64,000 nt of DNA from Zizania palustris (taxonomy: Eukaryota; Streptophyta; Magnoliopsida; Poales; Poaceae), in assembly GCA_019279435.1 (NCBI GenBank), contig JAAALK010000288.1, positions 53,743,624-53,807,623 of the forward strand. The letters run 5' to 3'. Below, one piece after another: positions 23,372 to 35,900 of the stretch. The notes under the pieces were generated by a model. The model saw only the letters and a list, made by a program, of their open reading frames with translations. It ran no database searches and was not told the DNA's origin. The position numbers and the translations under genes are program-made. Position 1 is the first letter of the stretch. Every line of letters starts with the position of its first letter.

Positions 23372-24304
23372 TGTTGGGGAAATAAGTTTTCCCTTAAACA
23401 GGGGCCAAATGACGTCAGCCTTCGGCCCGGAGCTCGACACTGTCGAAGCATGTTCCTATCTAGTGAAGTTATTTCTAAGTCTCAAGTTTCTTTTCGAAAC
23501 CCTCTAGAGCGAGGCCTCTGAACCCCTTTCGGAGTCCTCCGGAGTGAAGCCTCCAAGTTCCCTTTGAAGTTTGCCAAAAGCCAAGTCTCAGGCTAGTTTC
23601 GGAGTTATCCTCCGGGCTAACTTCGGAGTTAACCTTCGAGCTCTATTCGGAGTACCTTCGAGCTCCTTTCGGAGCTCCTTAGAGCCAGTCTCCGGACCCT
23701 CAGCCGATTCAAAGCTATTCTCTGCGAACCCAGTACGGAGTTTAGTTTGGAGTATACTCCGAAGCCCACTTCGGAGTGTCCTTCGAAGCCTTCTTCGCAG
23801 CCTCCGCCCGAAGAGCTCCGGCCCCTACTCCGAACCCAGAAAATATTTGTACTTCGCTACAGTGTAGAAGTCATACCAGGGAGCCCTCTGCCCCTAGTAT
23901 GTCGTTTAGCTGGTCAAGAAGTGACATTTATCTGACATGTCTGTAAGCTGTAAAGCACTTTGTACAGTAGACTAGCCTTTTTCCCTTTTTGCCCCTATAA
24001 AGCCTATGGCTTATAGAGGGCATTTAGGTCTTTTCCTTTGGCCTGCGTGCCTATAAAAGCAGGGCCAAGCCCTTGTACAGGAGGTAGGGCTCCTCCAGGG
24101 CCATGAGAGCCCTGGGATTCATTAGACTCCACCGAGGCATAATATGTTAAATCCACCACAAACTGGACGTAGGGCTATTATCCCTTAGGGGAGGTCCGAA
24201 CCAGTATAAATCTTTTCTCCTTCTGAGAGAACCCTTCGAGGTTCATTTTACACACCATATACACATACAAAACCTGTGTTGTAGCTAACACAATTGCTAC
24301 AACA
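23372..24304 (+). repeat. Right LTR of nested Tat-like element
   Basis: 933 bp, pairs with 9980-10914. Preceded by the purine-rich GAGGGGCTAC end. Followed directly by copia integrase-tail DNA. Confidence 0.9.
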
Positions 24305-26228
24305 ACTACGTTTTGGGAGACAACCCAAAGTTACTCATCTTTGAGTTTTTGGTTGTCGTTGCTTTATCCTAAAACGTGGTAATTTGGATAAATTTGAGTC
24401 GCGCTCTTCTGACGGGATCTTTTTGGGTTACACTACACATGGTCATTCTTATCGTGTTTATAATTTGGAAACTAACACTGTCATCAAGTCATGTGATGTG
24501 ACTTTTGATGAATCAACCCCCTATGTTAGTTCTACTTTTGAACAGGCAAATGAACACGACATGGAAGCAGACCATCTTCGAAGAAGAAGATCTCGGAGAT
24601 TTCGAGGATGAAACCCTATTACCCACGACATCGACCCACGAAGCCGACCCCGCTTCGACCACTTCGGCACATGGTCCCGAAGCAACTACCTCGACATCGG
24701 TTATCTTGGACCATTCCAACGCACAAGTTGAGGGGAGACTGCATCCCGCCGCGAGGCTCCACATCATGTTCAAAGGATGCATCCTCCCGAACAGATCATT
24801 GGTGAGCTTGATCAAAGGGTAACACGTTCTCATGCTCATTTCATTGATTCCACTTTTGTTGCTTCTTTCGAGCCCTTAGATGTTAGTCATGCACTTTCTG
24901 ATTCTAGTTGGATCAATGCCATGCATGAAGAACTTGAAAATTTTGAGAGAAACCAAGTCTGGACTTTAGTTGATCCTCCACCAAATGTTCATTTCATTGG
25001 AACTAAATGGATTTTCAAAAACAAACAAGGAGAGTATGGGACTGTAGTTAGGAACAAGGCTAGACTTGTAGCTCAGGGTTATTCTCAACTAGAAGGGATT
25101 GATTTTACTGAAACTTTTGCACCTGTTGCGCGTCTAGAGGCCATTAGGATTTTGCTTGCCTTTGCGACATCCGGGGATTCAAACTCTATCAAATGGATGT
25201 CAAAAGTGCATTTCTTAATGGACTTCATAGTCAAAGATGTTTATGTAAAAAAACCCTGGCTTTGAAAACCCCAAATACCCACATAAAGTCCTTAAACTTC
25301 ATAAGGCTCTTTATGGACTCAAGCAGGCCCCTCGGGCATGGTATGACAGACTTAAGTCTTTTCTGCTTGAGCGGGGGTATTTGATGGGATCTGTTGATAA
25401 AACACTGTTCACTCTCAAGCATGCAAAGATTCCTCCTAGTCCAGATTTATGTGGATGATATCATCTTTAGTGGCTCTTCTCATGCTTTAGTTGCCGAGTT
25501 TGCAGATGCCATGAGCGGGGAGTTCGAGATTTCCATGATGAGCGAACTCACCTTTTTCCTTGGTTTGCAAATCAAGCAAAGCAAACAAGGTACATTCGTC
25601 CACCAGACAAAGTACACCAAGGACCTGCTCAAGAAGTTCGACATGGCTGATGCGAAGCCCCTCGCCAATCCAATGGCTACATCTGTAGCATTGGATCCTG
25701 ATGAGGATGGAGAAGTCATAGATCAGAAGGAGTTCTGAAGCATGATCGGCTCCCTCCTCTACTTGACTGCTACGAGGCCGGACATACACTTTGCATTGTG
25801 TCTGTGCGCTCGTTTTCAGGCTTCACCATGAGCTTAGCGCCGCCAAGCGGTAAAGCGCATTCTCAGGTATCTCAAACATACCCTCGAATTTGGCATTTGG
25901 TATTCGGCGTCTTCCTCTTTGTGTCTTCGAGGTTATTCCGATTCGGATTTTGCTGGATGTAGGATTGATAGGAAAAGTACCTCTGGTACTTGTCATTTTC
26001 TGGGTACTTCACTGGTTTGCTAGTCTTCTCGCAAATAGTCTAGTGTTGCACAATCGACGGCTGAGGCCGAATATGTTGCTGCAGCTAGCTGTTGCTCTTA
26101 GATTTTGTAGATAGTTTCCACCTTGCGGGATTTTGGGTTAGATAAGAGTGTTCCACTTTTCTGTGATAACACTAGTGCTATTTGTATTGCAAACAACCCG
26201 GTTCAGCATTCCAGAACCAAACACATTG
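24305..26228 (+). pseudogene. copia integrase tail, reverse transcriptase and RNase H (part)
   Basis: Begins in the segment after the integrase core (SSDGIFLGYTTHGHSYRVYN). RT begins SWINAMHEELENF, then QVWTLVDPP, KWIFKNKQGEYG, RNKARLVAQGYSQ, FAPVARLEAIR; the catalytic YVDD is at 25448-25459. RNase H part includes GSLLYLTATRPDI and AEAEYVAA, and runs to SRTKHIDV at 26228. Multiple frameshifts (near 25190, 25260, 25735, 25830) and stops. It is the native pol of the composite copia, resuming after the nested unit; protease and integrase catalytic parts are missing. The remainder continues at 28233 past the solo LTR. Confidence 0.85.
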
Positions 26229-26233
26229 ATGTG

Positions 26234-28227
26234 TGTAGGACCGAAAGTAGCGACCAGAGTGGGAGTGAATGGGCGCCTAAAAATTCTTTTGAGTCAATGG
26301 CCAGCTCCCAACACCCAACCACCTCAACAGACTAAGCAGCAGAGTATGAACAGAAAGCCTAAGTCTAAAAGTATCTAGCCTAGAAACATCAGGTGTCAAA
26401 ATCAGAGAAACATCAAAGCTAGTGCTAATAGGCAGATAAACAACACATTCAAGACATGGCAGATCAAATTTCTCAGTGAAATAATCTAAGTACACAGGGA
26501 ATGAGATGAGAAGTTACTGTTCAAAATCTGTCTTCCTGTTCGAAACTTGGCGAAGCCTGCTTCGCTGTGTCGAACCCAGCTTCGGAGTCCCTCGTCGAAG
26601 TAGAGCGAAGGTTGTTGTTGACGTGCTGAAGGTTTGTTTAGTCTAGCCTAGCTCGAGTGTAAATGCGAAGTATGCTTATGACAGTGTCGAAGCTTGCTTC
26701 GAACAGTGTACTTCGAAGCCTATCCTTTGAACAGAGAGCTTCGAACACGATGCACAGAAAAACAACCTTCGAAAGATAAGCGAAGCCAAACACACAGAAG
26801 CAAGACAAAAACGAAGCCTACACTCTACCTTCGAAGCTAGCTTGGTCGAGGTATGATGAACGAAGTTATAACCTTTAACCCGAAGACTAACTTCTAATGA
26901 CAAGCTACGAACATACACACTGTAACCCTCGAAAATGACAGTAGCAGTAAGATCTCAGAAACTACACGTCGAGCGAAGTATATCAGAGAGATAAGCTTCA
27001 AAGCCAACTTCGAAGCCTGTCGAAGTATTGGCTTTGAAAAGCTCTAGTCAGAGTACACCTTCGCCCTAGACGGTCGAAGTATGTCAAGCTGACAGAGCAC
27101 AAAACGTACTTTGAAACTGGAAACATAGTATACAAAGTGAAGTCGAAGTTCAAGCGAAGCCCTCGAGGATGTTAGATCGAAGCCTGCCTCACGGAGCTGA
27201 GGGGCTTCGAACAGAGAGGGGGGCTTCGCTAGAAAACAGCCAGAAAAGGCAGTCAGCCCTGTCTACTTCGATCAAAAAGGCTACGCAGAAAAAACAAAGC
27301 TAGTACTACTGTACTGTTGCTGCAGAGAGTAGTACTACTTGCTATAGTGCGCAAGAACTAGTACTCACGGGAAGAACAGAAGCAACAGAGAAGAAGAACC
27401 ACGTTCAGGAATAAGAAGCAGCCGCACGTAGATAGAAGCATTAAAGCCACAAAAATCACTGCACACCGAATGACATGAACAGAGAATGAATCTTCACAGC
27501 AACATGAAGAACAAATTAACTCACGGTGAATAGGAATAGAAGATGGCGGCGCATGAAGGGAACAGGAGAGAGAACGTGCAAGAGACAAAAAGACCCAATA
27601 GAGTAAGAAATGATTTCAGCAAAAGGGTAACCTAACCCTAGGGATTGGGGCCCTATTTATAGGCTGCCCAACACTTAGGAATATTCCACCAGCACCTTAG
27701 GGTTTTTTACAGACGCTAAAATAAAGGAAAAGACTAAACTGCCCTTAGGATTTTTTTTACAGACTCGACTGACTGACTGTGGGCCTAAGATACAGATGAC
27801 TTATCCGGAAGCTAAGCTTTTGTAGCGACTACGTCTTCTCTTCTGGACAGTCCGATACAAGATCAATGGTTGTCAGTTTTGCGCCGAAACTGACAAAGCC
27901 TCCATCGACTTTGCACCAGGTACCCGGATTGGGCCAGCCCGATTCCGCAGCTCTCTCAGCCCGCAATCACACACCGCCCGTGTACCTGAGTCAATCCTAG
28001 TCAACAGCCCAGTGGGTCTTCTGCTGCTTCTGGCCCATGTACCCGGATTGGGCCAGCCCGACTTCGCAGCCCCTCTGCCCGACAGTCGCTCGCTGCCCGT
28101 GTACCTGAGTCACACGCGGCCCATGAAACAGCAAATCTTCACTCTTCTTAGTACTCTTTGATTATCGTTGACAATGACTCATCACATCTGGAGCCATGAG
28201 GCCCACGCTATTCAGCATGACTCCTCA
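26234..28227 (-). repeat. Solo LTR of a related copia family, reverse orientation
   Basis: 1,994 bp from TGTAGGACC to CCTCA, flanked by ATGTG at 26229-26233 and 28228-28232. RNase H reading resumes exactly after it (HIDV|RYHFLKDH). There is no internal region, so this is an LTR-LTR recombination remnant. Its inner end resembles the ends of the other two copia LTRs in the window, but most of the body differs. Contains TATTTATAGG near 27654. Confidence 0.92.
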
Positions 28228-28232
28228 ATGTG

Positions 28233-28397
28233 CGATATCATTTTCTCAAAGATCATAATGAGAAGGGTGATATTGAGCTTCAATATGTTGATACCCAACA
28301 CCAGCTAGCCGATATTTTCACAAAACCCCTCGATGCTTCTCATTTTGCCTACTTGCGTGGGGATCTTGGTGTTTGTCACCCTTACGACATTTTGTGA
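28233..28397 (+). pseudogene. copia RNase H C-terminal end, after solo LTR
   Basis: Encodes RYHFLKDHNEKGDIEL, then QLADIFTKPLD, and ends PYDIL with TGA at 28395-28397. This is the usual copia pol terminus. Confidence 0.85.
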
Positions 28398-29526
28398 GGG
28401 GGAGCAGTTTTTGATTGTCTTGCATATGCTCATTGTGAGTGAAATTGCATTTACATCTTTTGCACTTATATGCCTGTTTTTAATTCATGAAATCATGTCA
28501 ACTCAGTTCTATTTAATATGTCTGAAACATTATGTGCATGATTTTTCTTTCCAAAATCAAATCATGCTCACTGCTTAGTCTTGAATCTAGCATGTTTAGG
28601 TAGGACTGCTTTAGCTATCTTTTATCTGCTTGATAGCAAGACTCCTTTTCTCTGGATGCTAAACATTGCAACTTGAAAAATTGTTCTACTTACTCATGGA
28701 TATTCATCAAGTGCTAAACAAATTGTTCACTTAATTAAAATCCAAAACTCCATGATTTGCATGCTACAAGCAAAAAGATCCAGGTGGGTTTGTTTGTCAC
28801 ACTACTCTATTCTAGACTGCTTACCATTGCACATTGGTCTAAACTGGGATAGTGTAGTGTATGCCAAAATCACCGCCTTAAGCTTCTGATGGCTTTCGTG
28901 CCTAGGCTTGGCCTGATTGGAAAGTATAAGGTAGACAAACAAATAACCCCTGACATTGTGAAAAGAATAACAAAAATTCATTGTTCATCAAGTTTGCTTT
29001 CAATGCTCCACTTGAACTGGACTTGTCTGTCTAGAGTAGAAATTGACTAGCTTTACGCAATCCTTGTTTTTACTTGTCTAGTTACCTTGATTGAGTGGTG
29101 ATGCTTCTATTTTAAAATGATAAAATCACATGCTGTCATCATGTTTTATAGAGAATGTTAAATTGAGCTGAGCACATGATAATTGGTATTACTGTTGGCA
29201 TATTTTTGCTTTATATGTCTTTGCAATTCTACCCATTTCGAAGCTTTGCATCTTTTGAATGCTCCTTGATGCTTGCATTGCCAAAGGGGGAGAAATTTTT
29301 GAGTTCTCTGTAGCAAGGGGTAAAATAACTCAGGGGGAGTTTTTATCTTGCAAAGGGAAGATTTGCCGAAGGGGCTTTTTACTCTTTTAAAAGGGGGAGG
29401 AAAATTCTTTTGTCAAGTGACATGATTTGGCTCGTTTCTGAGTTTTTATGGTCACTTGTGCGCTGAAATTTTTCAAATTTTCTTGAACTTGAATTTGGTT
29501 GTCAATGCACTCATCAAGGGGGAGAT
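28398..29526 (+). other. 3' untranslated region and polypurine tract of composite copia
   Basis: AT-rich region with several short purine-rich strings (GGGGGAG, AAGGGGGAGG). The tract AAGGGGGAGA at about 29516-29525 directly precedes the LTR and is the likely plus-strand primer. Confidence 0.7.
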
Positions 29527-31513
29527 TGAGAAACCAAGGGTTGGTTTCAGAGTCTGTGATGAGTGATTGACAGATTTTATCCTCTGATTCGAAGGGGTAC
29601 CTCTAAAGGGGTTCGGAGGTTGTTTCACTGAAGGGTGCGGTGGGTCTATTTTGCTGTGGCTGTTGCAGCGGAGTGTGCCTATCGGAGGGGTCCGACAGTA
29701 CACGATGACTAGCTGTACCGAAGGGTTCGGTACTTTGGGCGGTACACCGGAGTGTGTGCCGAAGGTTGTTTACCCGGAGAGGTGTCTGGGGTACTGGATA
29801 CACTTGTCTGTCTATGGTGCGCTGGTGACTTCGGAGGCGACGGACGGTTCGCAGCAAGTGAACCTAGGTCAAGCGGGAGGCTTGATGCCAGGCGAGCGGG
29901 GAGCTCGGTCACGGAGGCTACGAAGGGGTCGAGGTCGGACCTCAGGTTGAGGTGCACCAGACGAAGGCAGAGAGTGCAGAGCATGGCTCCAGGTGAAGGT
30001 ACACCGAGACGAAGTCCTCGGAGGCGAGGCACTTCAAAGGGTACTCTGAACGGAGTGACTTCGGAGTATGGTGGACAAAGTCCTCAGCAATGAGGCAAGT
30101 TATTCGAAGTGTGCTCCGAAGGGAGGCACTCGAAGGTATACCCGACGGAGGTCTCAGAAGTCGAGGTGCATCGAAGGCATGGTCTCGGTGAGGTTCGTCG
30201 AGGAGTGTGCTCAGGGAGAGACACTGCGACGAAGTGCTCATAGAATGCTTCATGCGGAGGCCTTGGACGAAGGAGGGACTTCGAAGGGTGGTACTCCGAA
30301 GATGGGGCTTCGGAGTGTGGCTAACTTGAGGTACTTCGGCCATGCATGGTTTGGTACACGGGCTGACGGAGTTCGAGCTGGGAGAAGCTACGAAGCTATG
30401 GTGGTCCACTCCGGAGGTGATGGTGCGAAGGCTCAAGGGCTTTGACGGCTTCGACTCAAAACCATCACTGTATCGAAGGCTGACTTCGGTGAAGCGAAGG
30501 CCGTCAAGCTCAAGGCTTCGCACCGAAGCTACCGCACCCCTCGCGTGCGAAGGGGGCTTCAGAAAAATCCAAGACTGCAAAGGCTGACCGTGTCTGCTCT
30601 GCAAAAGCTGATGCTGTCTCCTCTGCAAAGCTGACAAAAGAAGCCTCCAAATAAAGTAGACTACTAGCTGTACCCCCTTGTTCTGATGAGACAAAACTAG
30701 TGTAAACCCTAGGGGTAAAGTAGTCTATTCATAGGGCTGAATAGTGCCTATAAATAGTGGAGGCTAGCTAGGTCACGGTAACACTTTGAGCAGCTATTGT
30801 AGAACTCCTGTGCTAGCCTGCCACACTCTCTGTATTCATCCTGTGAGTTCATTTTGTGTTCCCTGTTCATGAAATGAAGTTTTGATTCTGTCTTTCTTTC
30901 ACTGCTTGAACTTGTATCGTGTGTTGCACTTCATGCTTTGATTTCTCTGTGCACCATCTTCTTGTGGGTTTTCTTGAGAGGTGTGTGAGAGGTCTATTCG
31001 TGTGAAGTGTGTGTTTTTCAATGTTCTGTTCGCTCTGTGTAAATTGGAGGCAAGACCTCTCTGATTACTAGCGAAGCATTGTTCGAAGCCCGTTTTCTTC
31101 CCTTGTCGAAGTCCTCGGCGAAGTGTGTTCAGTGTGCGTTTAGACCTCCGAAGTGCGAAGCCTAGTACCAGGTGCTAGCGCTGAGTATTTGGTCGAAGTC
31201 CTCAGAGGCAAAGTCTGCTCTTGCGAAGGTAAAGTGCGAAGCCTGCTCGAAGGCACCCAGTGTGCGGAGCCTGCACTGACTTAGCAGAGCTGAATCTTCG
31301 GGGTTGTGGGTGGAGTGAAGTCTTCTTGGCTTCGAACTTTTGCTCCTTGCGAAGCCTGATTTCAGAGCTGTAAAATACCTCCGAACGTGAACTTCGAAGG
31401 GTGTGTTCGAAGCCTGTTCCGCAGAAGACAGAATTAAAACAGAAGGCTATTTTTAGTCTGAAATTTTAAAAGCTCCCATTCACCCCCCTCTGGTCGCCGT
31501 TTCCGGTCCAACA
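29527..31513 (+). repeat. 3' LTR of composite copia element
   Basis: 1,987 bp, TG...CA, pairs with 4970-6927. Followed by the GATAG duplication. Confidence 0.9.
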
Positions 31514-31518
31514 GATAG

Positions 31519-31689
31519 TCAGCCAAATTGGCTAGCCAGATTTGGCCAATGGAGAGCTCAATTTAGCCAACCGGACGACTTGGCCACTCTATTGGAGTGC
31601 ATTTTTTTGTTTGGATGACAAAAAATTGATTTAGAGAATGAGATGAAGATACTTTTGGTGATGGGACATTTGAAACGATTGAAAAAATC
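31519..31689. other. Unassigned spacer between TEs
   Basis: AT-rich. Contains GCCAAATTGG and related short inverted strings near 31521-31580. No gene seen. Confidence 0.3.
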
Positions 31690-32482
31690 AGAAACAAATT
31701 GAATTAGGACCTATTTGCCTCCAACGGTATACCTCCGCCTGAAGCTGGGTTATCTCGGCGACCATATTGATAGGATGGCTTCCACTTCCTCCGGAGGGGA
31801 CCTCCGGGTCTTGAGAGCCGATGAAGTCGGTACAGAGCACGGTCGGAGCTACAGGTGGACCTCCGAAAGTTCGAGGGATTGCGGAGGGTCCCGCGGCCTC
31901 CGTCGTATTTGGAGATCCTAATCCAGAGGTCCGAGGGGACCTCTGGAGTGGACCTTCATTTTTGCTTCGCTTGGGAGGCATGGCTTCAGAGATGGATTGG
32001 TAGAGACGCTAGCTTTTGTACTAGAATCCTTACGGACGACGCTAACTATTGGCGTAAAAGATTACGCTAACATGTTTTAGTAAATTCGAAGGGTTAACAA
32101 ACGAAGTGTTTGCGAAGTGTTTGTTGCAGACTGTTCCAAGCCTCTGAATAGGATAATAGCTCAAGACAGTTCGAAGTGTGTATTGAATACCTGAATATTC
32201 GATACCCTATTCATAGCGAGGAGGGGTATTTATAGACAAGATACATTAGAAAAATACCTTTTTATCCTCTAATTACAACCGACCTAGTGGATACTATTTA
32301 TTATTCTTTATAGGGTTAAAAGGGTAAAAGTCCAAGCCAACAATAGGAAAGTAATCGTTCCATCCTCGCTGGCACTGTCCCTCCGAGTGAAGGTGCTTCG
32401 GGAATCTCTTTCATGCCGAAGCCTTAACGAAACCTCCATCTTGAAATGCTTCGGAGGTAGCGAAGCCCCCATAGCTGTTAAG
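31690..32482 (-). mobile_element. Relic of Tat-like element (gag start, primer site, 5' LTR), reverse
   Basis: The minus strand encodes MPPKRSK...AEITQLQAEVYRWRQ (31981 leftward), the start of the gag seen at 49168. To its right, reverse-complement leader and the TTGGCGTAAAAGATTACG LTR end are at about 32050, followed by diverged LTR to about 32482. The U3 end and everything after the first about 95 gag codons are missing. It ends about 400 bp upstream of the importin 5' leader. Confidence 0.7.
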
Positions 32483-32948
32483 ACCTGTTTTTTTTATCTT
32501 CACATAGTGTTGATGAAGAGATTTTAAATGATAGAGAGTAAAGTATTTCCCTCCAACGTGAATGTTCTGATGTTCTCATTGAGTAAATGAGTACTCATGA
32601 AATATGAACGCTTCAAATCAAGATGAATAGCCAGATCTATATTTTTTTATATAGTAGAGTGAATCTGAATATCTGATGATTTGATTAGGAGACTTTATCA
32701 AAAATCCCCACCGAACAACAATCACTAGTGGCCAACGCCGTTCGCGAATCGACACGAGCCGGAAAAAGGTTATTTTGCGGGAAAAAAAGAAAATAAAAAT
32801 CACAGAATTTTTGGATCGTGGCCTGACCGCGTGAGCTTTTAACTCCCCTTTCGCACCGGCCGCTAGGGTTTCCCCTCTTCCTCCTTTCCCCCTACCGCCG
32901 CCGCCGCCGCCGCCGCCGTGTGAAGCGGAGGAGGGACAGTATCCAGAC
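32483..32948 (+). promoter_or_regulatory. Promoter and 5' leader region of importin alpha
   Basis: Contains a telo-box-like CTAGGGTTT (32863-32871), common in plant translation- and growth-related promoters, a CT-rich leader stretch, and (CCG)8 at 32895-32918 just before the ATG. Transcription start not determined. Confidence 0.5.
32895..32918 (+). repeat. (CCG)8 microsatellite in importin 5' leader
   Basis: Eight CCG units ending 30 bp before the start codon, typical of grass 5' UTRs. Confidence 0.85.
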
Positions 32949-35900
32949 ATGTCGCTGCGTCCGAGCGAGCGGGTCGAGGTGCGGCGGAATCGCTACAAGG
33001 TGGCTGTGGACACTGAGGAGGGGCGACGGCGGCGCGAGGACAACATGGTGGAGATCCGCAAGAGCCGCCGCGAGGAGAGCCTCCTCAAGAAGCGCCGGGA
33101 GGGGCTCCAGGCCCAAGCTCCCGTCACCGCCTCTGCTGCCCCCGGCGTCGAGAAGAAGGTGAATATACTCTGGTGCTCATTAGTCATTCCACTCCTCCGC
33201 CTTTCCTATGGCGCTATCCCAGTGCGTGACGAATCCCATTTGTAGGTTGTTTTGTAATTTGTTGGATGTAATTAGATTGAGGATCTAGTGCTGGGACTGA
33301 GTTGTGATAGAATGTACAATTATCCTTGGTTTTAAATATTTTTTTATCATTTTAAGTTACACCATTTTGCTTGTTTAATACTTGTTGGATGTTTCTATGA
33401 GTGGTTGACAATTCAGAAAAGGGAAAATTACTCGCATGCCATTATAATTTTCAGAAATTGCCTATATGCCACTGTCAGTGACTGTGGTGGCCCTATCTGT
33501 CAGTGACACACCAATGACATATTGGACAAACCGTAAAAATTGTAATGGCACAGAAAAAATTAACCCATTCAGAAAAATTTGTCTTATGACTGAACCCTTG
33601 CCTTATCTTTAATACATACTACATGGAAGCACAGAAGGCATTTACATAATGTTTCTGACCATCTTCCTAGAGTTGTGCAGCATTGATAGTTTGATATTAA
33701 ATACATATATGTTATTGTTAAACTAAAAGAGACAGAAGCTGCTTTTAGGCGATATGCTACTTTCAGACCCTTTTTGTGGTTTACAAGTGATGCACTGAAG
33801 CCTGAATATTTGACATTTCTATTGAACATTTTAGCTTGAAAGCCTTCCTGCTATGGTTGGTGGGGTTTATTCGGATGATAAAAACCTTCAACTTTCGGCC
33901 ACAACGCAGTTCCGAAAGTTGCTTTCTATAGGTACTAGTCTCTTAAATGTTTTTGGTGGTTATCTTGTAAAATTAATCCTTGAGTGAAAATTATACTAAT
34001 TACTATTTCAACTATTATTCAGAGAGGAGTCCTCCAATTGAAGAGGTTATTCAATCAGGCGTCGTTCCTAGATTTGTGCAGTTTCTTACCAGAGAGGATT
34101 TTCCCCAACTTCAGGTGCATGCCGACATAATCTTATTTGTACAGTCCGGTAGATTCAAATAAAAATGTGTCATTTGCTCTTTTGCCCCATAGTTGAGTAA
34201 TGTTTGCTCTTTTTTGCCACATCCCAGGTGTATGACGACTGGGCCCAGGGGTCACATGTCATACACATATATGAGGCAAAAGAGCAAATGCCATCAACTT
34301 ATGTGTGGCATGCCAGCAAATTCCCCAATAACAACTGATTTCTAACTGTGGTGATTTTGAATTAACTTTTGTAGTTTGAAGCTGCATGGGCACTCACAAA
34401 CATTGCATCTGGCACTTCGGAGAACACTAAGGTTGTTATTGATCATGGGGCTGTTCCAGTATTTGTGAAGCTCCTTTGTTCTTCTAGTGATGATGTCCGT
34501 GAGCAGGTATCTGATCTCTCTTGCTTACTGTCTTCGTGCCTTCTGTACTCCCTTGATATTATTTTGCTGAGTGCATTCTGGAGCTATTAATGTCTTTACA
34601 TTTGAAAAAACTGAAGGCTGTATGGGCATTGGGCAATGTCGCTGGTGACTCCACTAAGTGTCGTGACCTTGTTCTTGCCAATGGTGCATTGCTGCCTCTG
34701 TTAGCACAGTTGAATGAACATGCTAAGCTCTCCATGTTAAGGAACGCCACCTGGACTTTATCAAACTTCTGCCGAGGAAAGCCGCAACCATCATTTGATC
34801 AGGTTTGGACTTTGGACAAAGTTTCTATCCTACTCTACAGTAGTTGTTGGTAACAGTACTTCCCTAAATTGATGTTTATTGGGTGTCATAGACCAGGCCT
34901 GCTCTGCCATCACTAGCACGACTTATTCACTCCAATGATGAGGAAGTTCTGACTGATGCATGCTGGGCTCTTTCATATTTATCTGATGGCACTAATGACA
35001 AGATCCAAGCTGTCATTGAAGCTGGTGTTTGTCCTCGGCTTGTGGAGCTTCTCCTGTATGTGACAACTCTGCACTACAATTTTCTTCTATTTCCCTTTAT
35101 ATTTTTATTTGTTATTCTCAATTTCTCATTTGTAACCTTCTATACTGCTTATGGCATGAAGTCATCCATCACCATCTGTGCTTATACCTGCGTTGCGAAC
35201 AGTTGGAAATATTGTAACTGGAGATGATGGGCAAACTCAGGTTTTGCTATGACTTGTTTTCTTCCTTGATTTGACACATTTTGCACCAATTGACATGAAT
35301 CGTGAATTCTTGAGCTTAATTTTCAGTGGTCACATTTTTTCAATCTTACTAAATTTTAGGCTTGTTATTATGCATCTAATGTGGCAAATGTTTGGAAACA
35401 TTTCTTTGAAAAATGAACTACATATATTTATCTTTTATATGGATTTGTTTGGCTATTTTACTTCTCACAGTATCACCTTGGTGCCTATTAATTGAGCTGT
35501 CAAGGGCGTTGACGCCCAAGGTAGCCGGACCCCGACTACGGAGATCGTAGTCTCGGTCCGTAGCTGCAGCAGGGTTATACCCCCACGCTGCTGCCCTTCG
35601 ACGGCGGGGATTAGAGCCCTGGCCGGCGGCTTAATGAAGAGGGGAAGTGGGAGATAGATTGCCAAAATACTTCTTATTCCATAATCTGTCTTACAAGGGA
35701 TTTATATAGCCTCTCGGCCAACCAACCTTCCTAGACTTAAGGACTAAGTTACTAACCAACTAGGGATAAGACTACCATTACCAGATTTATTTGAATTTGA
35801 AACTAACAAACTGACTTATTCAAAATAGAAACTAACAATCCTTATCTCATTTCAAATTCAGCCGCAGCCCCCTTACTGGGCCTTGTGCGCCTCCCTCTCT

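Larger units (their letters stand above)
9980..24304 (+). mobile_element. Nested Tat-like non-autonomous element (family 2), carrying a reverse copia insert
   Basis: LTRs at 9980-10914 and 23372-24304 start TGTTGGGG and end GCTACAACA. A primer-site-like TGGCACCGTCCGTGGGGA follows the left LTR. Internal DNA has no recognisable gag or pol; it carries a leader with degenerate repeats and an antisense aORF split by the 14446-21764 insertion. It sits in the copia element with ACTAC after the right LTR; a left duplication cannot be checked because the left LTR is joined to another element fragment. Confidence 0.85.
4970..31513 (+). mobile_element. Composite Ty1/copia element, SIRE-like, with nested insertions
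   Basis: Two long LTRs (4970-6927, 29527-31513) begin TGAGAAACC and end CCAACA/CTAACA. A perfect 5 bp duplication GATAG flanks the whole unit (4965-4969 and 31514-31518). A primer site (TGGTATTAGAGC, 6930-6941) follows the 5' LTR, and a polypurine tract (AAGGGGGAGA) precedes the 3' LTR. Native parts are gag 6992-8800, integrase tail/RT/RNase H 24305-26228 with 28233-28397, and a 3' untranslated region to 29526. Protease and most of integrase are missing at the 8800 junction. Nested inside are a Tat-like unit and a solo LTR. Long LTRs and a very long gag suggest the SIRE/Maximus lineage (inference). Confidence 0.9.

Noticed and set aside
4970..31513. Heat-shock-element explanation for the CGAAG density
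   Set aside because: Most occurrences are TTCGAA or CTTCGG without the two-base spacing of real heat-shock elements; kept only as one hypothesis to test.
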